Shown piece after piece: positions 34,001 through 44,800 of a DNA stretch of 64,000 nt (position 1 is its first letter; each line of letters starts with the position of its first letter). The notes beneath the pieces were generated by a model. The model did not search any database, was not told where the DNA came from, and saw nothing but the letters and a program-made list of their open reading frames with translations. A program made the translations under genes and the position numbers. Where the stretch lies: the NCBI GenBank assembly GCA_950097015.1, contig CATNEN010000001.1, forward strand, positions 6,619,501 to 6,683,500. Reading direction: 5' to 3'. Source of the stretch: Macrostomum hystrix. Lineage: Eukaryota; Platyhelminthes; Macrostomidae.

Positions 34001-35840
34001 TAATCTCACCCTAAATCTCTTCCACTTCTAATCTCACCCTAAATCGATTCCACTTCTAATCTCACCCTAAATATCTTCCACTTCTAATCTCACCCTAAAT
34101 CTCATCCATTTCTGATCCCACCCTAATTCTCTTCCACTTCTAATCTCACCCTAAATCTCTTCCACTTCTAATCTCACTCTAGATCTCTTTCACTTCTAAT
34201 CTCACCCTGAATGCCGTCCACTTCTAATCTCACCCTAAATATCTTCCACTTCTAATCTCACCCTAGATCTCTTCCACTTCTTATCTCATCCTAATTATAT
34301 TCCACTCACCCAAAATCTCTCACAGTACTTCTTTCTCCCTCCTCGACAGTGAATTCAGAAAGCTGCAAACTGAGAACTAACCTCCCCAGATGACGCCGAA
34401 GACCCCATGGTAGCCTGGCGACGACTGAATCGGCTACTGAATCGGCCAGCGGCGGTTGGACTAGCAACAGATGTTCTGGCATTGTCATCTGTCGCCGCCG
34501 CAGCAGCACTATTGACAGCCGAGTCGTTCACAGCTGACGAAGCGTTGGATGTCGACGAGGCATCTTCGAGCACAGTTTGCAATGGCTGTCTGGACGATCG
34601 ATCGGTAACGGCCGATTCTGTGCCGACATTGTTGACATCCTCTGGCGCTGAAGTGTTTATGAAAGACAAAAAATCTTGTATTAAAGGTCATGAGATCGAA
34701 TCTGCACTTTAAACGCTTTGATACTGTTGGACCATTTACGCATTTAGCGGCCAACAGTTGAGATAGTCAGAGAAACATTTGAGTCCGTAGAGAAGATTTT
34801 GAGTCGGTAGAGAAGATTTTGAGCCGTTATAGAAGATTTTGAGTCGGTAGAGAAGATTTTGAGCCGTTATAGAAGATTGTGAGTCGGTAGAGAAGATTGT
34901 GAGTCGGTAGAGAAGATTTTGAGCCGTTATAGAAGATTTTGAGTCGGTAGAGAAGATTTTGAGTCGGTAGAGAAGATTTTTGAGCCGTTATAGAAGATTT
35001 TGAGTCGGTAGAGAAGATTTTGAGCCGTTATAGAAGATTGTGAGTCGGTAGAGAAGATTGTGAGTCGGTAGAGAAGATTTTGAGCCGTTATAGAAGATTT
35101 TGAGTCGGTAGAGAAGATTTTGAGTCGGTAGAGAAGATTTTTGAGCCGTTATAGAAGATTTTGAGTCGGTAGAGAAGATTTTGAGCCGTTATAGAAGATT
35201 GTGAGTCGGTAGAGAAGATTGTGAGTCGGTAGAGAAGATTTTGAGCCGTTATAGAAGATTTTGAGTCGGTAGAGAAGATTTTGAGTCGGTAGAGAAGATT
35301 TTGAGCCGTTATAGAAGATTGTGAGTCGGTAGAGAAGATTTTGAGTCGGTAGAGAAGATTTTGAGTCGGTAGAGAAGATTTTGAGCCGTTATAGAAGATT
35401 CTGAGTCGGTAGAGAAGATTTTGAGTCGGTAGAGAAGATTTTTGAGCCGTTATAGAAGATTTTGAGTCGGTAGAGAAGATTTTGAGTCGGTAGAGAAGAT
35501 TTTGAGTCGGTAGAGAAGATTTTGAGTCGGTAGAGAAGATTTTGAGCCGTTATAGAAGATTTTGAGTCGGTAGAGAAGATTTTGAGCCGTTATAGAAGAT
35601 TTTGAGTCGGTAGAGAAGATTTTGAGCCGTTATAGAAGATTTTGAGTCGGTAGAGAAGATTTTGAGCCGTTATAGAAGATTTTGAGTCGGTAGAGAAAAT
35701 TTTGAGCAGGTAGAGAAGATTTTAAATTGTTAAATAATACTTTAAATACTTTAAGACGGTAAGGAAGTATTCAAGTCGCTGAACTCCTACTAACCTTTTT
35801 GTTGTTCAGTCACTGTCGCAGCAGAATCAGCAACATCAGT

Positions 35841-35892
<52 letters not shown>

Positions 35893-38800
35893 CTCTGACG
35901 CTCTTCAACAAGCTTTTTTGCCTGCTCAACCACATCCTGAGCCACACCCTGGGTAGCTCGTTTCGTAGCTCGATTTCGTCTCGAAATTCTGCGCCTCTCT
36001 GTCTCAGACTCTTCAACTTTCTCCTTCTCCATAATGGCCGACACACGACGATCCGATAGGCGCTGCTGCGGCATCTGCGCGGTATCATTGCTGCCAGGCT
36101 GTTCTGTTGAATCATTCTCTGTCGCATTGTTAGTTGGCGGTACAGCGAGGGAATCGCGTAATTCTGACTCCGACGGTTGAGATGGCACGGCCGGTTGCTG
36201 GGGCTGCAAAGGAGCCTTACCAGCTGGCGTGGAGAGTGAGTCGCTCTACAATTGTTGGTTTATGAACCATTATTCATTTTTTAAAAGGGCACTTTGAACT
36301 GTACAAATAATGCAACACGAATGTAAATTAAAAGACTCATTCGACAAGCATAATTTATTAGCCTAATATTGTTAGAAAAATTAGCACAGCAATCCGTTTC
36401 TATAGTTGAATTAGAAATACCACTCAATCCTGAGAGGGTCAGTCTTACAACTTGAAGGTCGGGGGTTCGATTCCAAACTCCACACTGGAACAATTTTTGT
36501 TTCTTTGGCAAGACACTTGAAATCTGCATCACCAGAATTTAGACGGGATAATTGAGGGTGAGTGTGGCGTCCCCAGTCCATGGACTGAACAGGCCGGCTG
36601 TGCGCGATGAGAAGTACAATTAACAGTAGGAAGACCAATTGCGTGAATATTTTGTTAACAATAGCTTTAAATAAGTTTCATTGGCAACTATCAGTTATCT
36701 CCAACCTTGCCAATCGAGTAGTGCCTTCGAACGGTCACTAGACTATTATTCTTAGCCAAGAAACTGCTGCTACTGCTGTCACTGAAACTGCCGACAAAGG
36801 ATGCAGCTCGCCCAGATACCGACGGTCCAGGAGCTTGGCCGCCGATGTTGAAATTTCTACGCCGAATTTGAATACCGCAGCCAGATTGGAAACAGTTGCT
36901 GCTGCTGCTGCTGCTCTCCTGAAGACTTTCCATGCGTCTTAGCAGGGTCTGGGTAACGATTTGGATTTGATTAATGACACTTCAAACAGACAATAGCAAA
37001 GTGCTGAGCAGGGACAGAAAAACTCATGCTAAATACCATGCGAAATTTGATTGAATTATGAAATATTATATGTACAGTAACTTACTTTAGATGATCAATC
37101 AACTAATCGAGTATTGGACAGACACTTTTTTATCATAACATTGGGTTGATACACTAATCTATAACTAGATTGGGTCGATACCCTCACTGATAACTAGCTT
37201 GGGTCGATACCCTCACTGATAACTAGCTTGGGTCGATACCCTCACTGATAACTAGCTTGGGTCGATACCCTCACTGATAACTAGCTTGGGTCGATACCCT
37301 CACTGATAACTAGCTTGGGTCGATACCCTCACTGATAACTAGCTTGGGTCGTTATCCTCACTGACAACTATCTTGGGTCGATACCCTCACTGACAACTAT
37401 CTTGGGTCGATACCCTCACCTAGAACTAGATTGGGTCGATACCCTCACTGATACACAGATTGGGTCGATATCCTCACTGATACACAGATTGGGTCGATAC
37501 CCTCTCTGATACACAGATTGGGTCGATACCCTCACTGATACACAGATTGGGTCGATACCCTCACTGATACACAGATTGGGTCGATACCCTCTCTGATACA
37601 CAGATTGGGTCGATACCCTCACTGATACACAGATTGGGTCGATACCCTCACTGATACACAGATTGGGTCGATACCCTCACTGATACACAGATTGGGTCGA
37701 TACTCTCACTGATAACTAGCTTGGGTCGATACCCTCACCTAGAACTATCTTGGGTCGATACTCTCACTGACAGTTATCTTGGGTCGATACCAATAACTAG
37801 GTAGGGATTCTATAACGATTGCGATAGGCTAAAGTAAGCAAATATAAATTTATTTTTTATTGACCACTGAGAAGTCAAGATTATTATTATCCAATAGCAG
37901 TAAATCTAGTAACACAACTATACAGCTAAATTTGTAATGAATTCTACAAGCCTAAATACTATATTTTAACATACTATTAGTATTCAAAATGCAACATTTA
38001 ACAGCAAAGCGCATTCTTACATACTACTTAGTATGCAAGTAGTAAGTACATTAAAAATGTGTACTTTCTATCTAAGCAAACTAATAGTTTATTAAAAAGC
38101 ATTCATTTGTTTGCTAGCTACTATGCATAAAATCGAATAGGTCTTCAAATCTAGACGTAGCGACTTTGCCGTCTTAGCGAATGCTGTCAAAATGCTAGCC
38201 TAGTCTTTGTAGATTGTAAACACTTACGTCTTCTGATTCGGGAACTGAAATTTCTGGCACTGATTCCTATAGTAAAAAAGAGTTATAAAACAATTACTTG
38301 TAGTTTAAGACAAACATGACTTCGTAAGCATTTGCAAAACTACTGAAGATTTCGGTAAGAGAGAGAATCGATAGAAATGAAGTGAACCTGAAGTGAACCT
38401 GAAGTGAACCTGAAGTGAACCTGAAGATTTCAGTAAAGGAGGGAATTGGTAGAAATAAGGACAACCTGAAGTGAACCTGAAGTGAACCTGAAGATTTCAG
38501 TAAAGAAGGGAATTGGTAGAAATAATGACAACCTGAAGTGAACCTGAAGTGAACCTGAAGACATCATGAAGTGAACCTGAAGATTTCAGTAAAGGAGGGA
38601 ATTGGTAGAAATAATGACAACCTGAAGTGAACCTGAAGTGAACCTGAAGACATCATGAAGTGAACCTGAAGATTTCAGTAAAGGAGGGAATTGGTAGAAA
38701 TAATGACAACCTGAAGTGAACCTGAAGATTTCAGTAAAGGAGGGAATTGGTAGAAATAATGACAACCTGAAGTGAACCTGAAGTGAACCTGAAGACATCA

Positions 38801-41800
38801 TGAAGTGAACCTGAAGATTTCAGTAAAGGAGGGAATTGGTAGAAATAATGACAACCTGAAGTGAACCTGAAGTGAACCTGAAGATTTCAGTAAAGGGAGG
38901 CATTGGTAGAAATGAATTCAAGCAAATAACAGTACCTTAACACTAGTTGAAGGAGTCATTCCGGGTGAGAAGTCCAATGGCTTTGACGGCTGTGGCGGCT
39001 TTTGAGTCTCCTGAGGCGACGGACTCCTAGCAGAAGCTGGTTTGACAGCATCGGGTTGTTCAACCCTAGGCTCGGTTTCAGCAGCCACCGATTCTTCAGC
39101 GGCTGCAGCCGCGGCGGCGACGGCAGCGGCGGACGCGGCAGCCGCAGCTTCGGCTCGTTGTCGTCGCCGTTCGGCCACCCTGCTCAAAGCCGGATTCGAA
39201 CTCCTAACCTCGTCGGCGTCTTCTTCGACGACGCTAGACTGAGACGTCGGGGCGGGCGGCGGGGCGTCTGGCTGCGGCTGTTCCTCCATGGGCGGAGTCA
39301 GCTGTTTCGCAGGCGGTACAGCGGCTGCGGAGGCTGCGGTCGAGGATCCGATACCGGATCGAAAACGCGGCGACACTGGAGGACGCGAAGCTGCGACAGC
39401 TAATGCTGAGTCATCTGAAGATGCGGTGTCAGCGGCGGCGGCTGCGGCTGCAGCAGCAACAGTGGCTGAAGATTCGGCAGTTGGTTTGGGCAGAGATTCT
39501 GGATGTTTCTCAATTTCCGAGGTCTTGCTGGTCAGGTCGTGTCTTTCGGATTGAGTCACGCGTGTCACCGAGCTCCTGATCAGTTTGTTCACATTGTGTA
39601 TAGTCATTTTAATATAAATAAGCAATAAATTTTCTTAGGAGAGAAGCTGCAAAAGCTACTGAATTCTTGAAATCGAACGATCAGAACATTTATTGACACA
39701 ATCTGAGCACCTGAAGATAATAGAGACACAATCTGAGCACCTGAAGATAATAGAGACACAATCTGAGCACCTGAAGATAATAGAGACACAATCTGACCAT
39801 CTGATGATAATAGAGACACAATCTGACCATCTGAAGATAATAGAGACACAATCTGACCATCCGAAGATAATAGAGACACAATCTGACCATCCGAAGATAA
39901 TAGAGACACAATCTGACCATCTGAAGATAATAGAGACACAATCTGACCATCCGAAGATAATAGAGACACAATCTGACCATCCGAAGATAATAGAGACACA
40001 ATCTGACCATCCGAAGATAATAGAGACACAATCTGACCATCTGAAGATAATAGAGACACAATCTGACCATCCGAAGATAATAGAGACACAATCTGACCAT
40101 CTGAAGATAATAGAGACACAATCTGACCATCCAAAGATAATAGAGACACAATCTGAGCATCTGAAGATAATAGAGACACAATCTGAGCACCTGAAGCTAA
40201 TAGAGACACAATCTGACCATCTGAAGATAATAGAGACACAATCTGAGCATCTGAAGATAATAGAGACACAATCTGAGCACCTGAAGATAATAGAGACACA
40301 ACCTGACCATCTGAAGATAATAGAGACACAATCTGACCACCTGAAGATAATAGAGACACAATCTGACCACCTGAAGATAATAGAGACACAACCTGACCAT
40401 CCGAAGATAATAGAGACACAATCTGACCACCTGAAGATAATAGAGACACAATCTGACCACCTGAAGATAATAGAGACACAACCTGACCATCTGAAGATAA
40501 TAGAGACACAATCTGAGCACCTGAAGATAATAGAGACACAATCTGAGGATGAAAATGTTTTGTACACTTAAAAAAATGCGAAGGAATAAAAGTTTTTTAA
40601 GCATAACTTCTAGGTTTTTATTGTAAAATGACGTGAACTTTAAGCAAAAGATTTGGTTTAAAATCTGGTTATAAAACGGGAACTTAACTTGGTTAGACGA
40701 AAATATAATTTGATATGCTATTTTTAGAAATCGAATTCTTAGAAATTTCTGCCTTTTTATCAGAATACATGGGTCTGCGATCATCCAGTAATGCAGAATA
40801 TAATACTCTAGAACCAAGCCCAGAGGGCGACGCATGAAAAGGGCAAACCTCCGGGTCTAGAAGAGGGAGAAAAAAAACTGGGATTCTACAGGAAAGAATA
40901 GGGACGCGGGTTGGTTTGGTTGGTTGGGGGTGGGTGACGGGGGGAAGATTTGGGAGGCATTCGCAAAAGTTGTCCGAATTCGAAGTCCCTCCCGTCATGG
41001 TCTTCGTTGGCGCAGAGGGGGGAAGCGCAGCAGATGACGTAAGCAGAAGCCAGGGTGCGGCTAAACTTTCTATTTGCAAAGATTTTTGCGCGGAAACTGG
41101 GCAACTGAACTGTACAGGGGAGAAACATACCTGGCTTCTATCGATCTATCTGTCTCTCTCTCTCTTTCACTGCCTCTGCAAACGCACAGACACACACAAA
41201 GAAATGGAACATCCTGTATGTCGCTTTCTAAATTTTCTCCTCCTCTGTCTTTCACTCTTTAACTTTCTGCAAACTCTATCCTCCCGTTTGCATTATCCTC
41301 TGCTTTTATCTAAGTCTGCTAGCCTTTTTAACAAACCGTACCGGAATACAAGTTCAAGTAAAAGAACCAACATTTTATTGTTAGAATAAAACCAGATCAG
41401 TAGATCTCCGTTTAAAATAGAAGCAAACTTCTCTTTGTCGCCCTAACATTTTTAATGCTAGCGAATTATTGGAATAGTCGGCACTTAATCTGGCCGCAAC
41501 AGATGAGATTGCCGCGATTGCATTAATTATTCTCAAACTAGGACGGCTGAAACGTGAAGTACAGGCAGAGGTAGTGATATAGGTAGAGCGGGTAGCTAGA
41601 TGAAATGATGGAATGGGTAGAGCGGGTAGATAGATAGGGTGATGGAATGGGTAGAGCGGGTAGCTAGATAAGGGTGATGGAATGGGTAGAGCGGGTAGCT
41701 AGATAAGGGTGATGGAATGGGTAGACCGGGTAGCTAGATAAGGGTGATAGAATGGGTAGAGCCGGTAGATAGGGTGATGGAATGGGTAGAGCGGGTAGCT

Positions 41801-44800
41801 AGATAAGGGTGATGGAATGGGTAGACCGGGTAGCTAGATAAGGGTGATAGAATGGGTAGAGCCGGTAGATAGGGTGATGGAATGGGTAGAGCGGGTAGAT
41901 AGGGTGATGGAATGGGTAGAGCGGGTAGCTAGGGTGATGGAATGGGTAGAGCGGGTAGATAGATAAGGTGATGGAATGGGTAGAGCGGGTAGATAGAGTG
42001 ATGAAATGGGTAGATAAGTGGAAGAAGTACATTGCAATCAACAAGAGTGCAACTCACCGACGAGAAGTGTAGGTCTTAGGACTGTCATCATCTTTCACGC
42101 TAGTTATGATTGGCTGTTTTGAAGATTCCTGTTTCATCAACTAGAAAGTAAATTAAGTTATTATTGTCAATAATTTTAACGCAGTTAGCAAATAACCAAA
42201 ATTTATACGGTAATTTCACAAATAAGTTTGCTCACCTCTTTCTGTTTAGCCTGCAATTCTTTCAACAGATCGTGTAAATCTTCTTCGGCAATGTCTAGGA
42301 CAGATTGATTCTGTTAAATAATATTAATAGTATTCAATGGTGTCACTTTTATGTACTTTAAAAGAAACTAGGTTATCGACTTTCTAAGAAATTGCTAGAC
42401 TGAGACTGTGCCTTTGACTGTACAACAGGCCGAAATTTTAATTAAATCGATAAAAAACGAAAAAAAGTAACGCAATGTGTAAAATTAACTGTCTTTATTT
42501 TATGAACTGTTTTTAGTTTCTTTGACCTAATAAAAACGATATCTTAGTAATCGTTTAGTAATTCATTTGGAAAAGGCTAAAGCATAAACTATACAGCCTT
42601 TTCTATTCTATCCAGTCCCTAGCCACAATGGGATGTGTGCTGCTGCTGCTGCTGCTGCTGCTGTTGGTAACTAGAGTGGAGGATAGGGTTCGTGGCCTAA
42701 ACCTACGCATGTGCTTGCTTGTAACAAATATAAAACTATTGTAATAGAATTAGATTGAAATTAATGATTATGATGGAAAACAGAGAGAGAGAAAAAAAAA
42801 ACTAGAAGCAGCAATTTTATTACTTTGCAGAAAAACTGGGTAGGGAATTCAATAGCTTATTGAAGAAGGCAAATTATTATATTTTCTAGAAATTAGAACA
42901 GCAAATAGAGAGAGAAGACGTAGAGACGAAGAGAGAGGAGACAAGAAATATGATAATACACATAGGGGAAGATACAGGGAAAGATACAAGGGAAGATACA
43001 GGGAAAGATACAAGGGAAGATACAGGGAAAGATACAAGGGAAGATACAGGGAAAGATACAAGGGAAGATACAGGGAAGATACAAAGGGAAAGAGACAGAC
43101 AGGAAGAGACAGATGGGAAGAGACAGAGAGGAAGAGACAGAGAGGAAGAGACAGAGAGGAAAAGACAGAAGAAAAGAGACAGGGGGGAAGAGACAGAGGG
43201 GAAGAGACAGAGAGGAAGAGACAGAGAGGAAGAGACAGAAGAGAAGAGACAGAAGAGAAAAGACAGAGGGGAAGAGACAGAGGGGAAGAGACAGAGGGGA
43301 AGAGACAGAGAGGAAGAGACAGAGAGGAAGAGACAGAGGGGAAGAGACAGAGGGGAAGAGACTGAGAGGAAGAGACAGAGGGGAAGAGACAGAGGGTAGA
43401 GACAGAGAGGAAGAGACAGAGGGGAAGAGACAGAGGGGAAGAGACAGAGGGGAAGAGACAGAGAGGAAGAGACAGATAGGAAGAGACAGAGGGGAAGAGA
43501 CAGATAGGAAGAGACAGATAGGAAGAGACTGAGAGGAAGAGACAGAGAGGAAGAGACAGAGAGGAAGAGACAGAGGGGAAGAGACAGAAGAGAAGAGACA
43601 GATAAGAGAGAGAGAGATGAGAAGAGACAGATAAGAGAGAGAGAGATGAGAAGAAACAGATAAGAGAGAGAGAGATGAGAAGAAACAGATAAGAGAGAGA
43701 GATGAGAAGAGACAGATAAGAGAGAGAGATGAGAAGAGACAGATAAGAGAGAGAGATGAGAAGAGACAGATAAGAGAGAGAGATGAGAAGAGACACGAGA
43801 GTAAAGATTCCGGCAAAGCCTCACCGCGTGAGTGACAGCGTGCATGTCGGCGCCATTGGCAGCTAGGACTCTGCAGGCGGCCTCCTGACCCCAATGAGCC
43901 GCCGCGTGCAACGGAGTCCAGCCGTCACAGTCGCGATCGTTGATATCAACCCCGGGGCATTGCAGAAGAGTGCTCAATACAATTGAGTAGCCTTTGGCGG
44001 CGGCAACGTGCAGAGGCGTGGCGTGAGATCGCGGATCTCGAATGCAACGATAGCGGCCTTCTTTAAGCCAGGCGCGCGCGTCCTTCTGCATCGCTAGAGC
44101 TTCAGCGTTGCGAGCTCGATTCTCATCAATTCGAGCCATGCTCTCTTTTAGCAACTGCTTCATGTCCCAGGACTCGGCTACGTCTATGGGCAGGTCGCCG
44201 TCGTTATTAGCAATGCCAACCTGGCACAGGAAGGTTCACGGGATTCTGTTCTGTTCTGGTCATTGGGGTTCACGGGATTCTGAACTTTTCTGGTCATTGG
44301 GGTTCATGGGATTCTGAATTGTTCCGGTCATTTGGGTTCACGGGATTCTGAACTGTTCTGGTCATTGGGGTTCATGGGATTCTGAACTGTTCTGGTCATT
44401 GGGGTTCACGGGATTCTGTTCTGTTCTGGTCATTGGGGTTCACGGGATTCTGTTCTGTTCTGGTCATTGGGGTTCACGGGATTCTGTTCTGTTCTGGTCA
44501 TTGGGGTTCACGGGATTCTGTTCTGTTCTGGTCATTGGGGTTCACGGGATTCTGAACTGTTCTGGTCATTCGGGTTCACGGGATTCTGAACTGTTCTGGT
44601 CATTGGGGTTCACGGGATTCTGTTCTGTTCTGGTCATTGAGGTTCACGGGATTCTGAACTGTTCTGGTCATTGGGGTTCACGGGATTCTGTTCTGTTCTG
44701 GTCATTGGGGTTCACGGGATTCTGTTCTGTTCTGGTCATTGGGGTTCACGGGATTCTGTTCTGTTCTGGTCATTCGGGTTCACGGGATTCTGTTCTGTTC

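Noticed and set aside
33720-34300. Telomeric repeat because of CCCTAA words
   Set aside because: CCCTAA occurs once per 28-bp unit inside an unrelated sequence; it is not a TTAGGG tandem array.
42849-44163. Minus-strand frames of 315-425 codons rich in Leu and Ser
   Set aside because: Only the part above 43825 is real (MYPT exon 3). The rest is read-through into a pyrimidine-rich array after a good splice donor.
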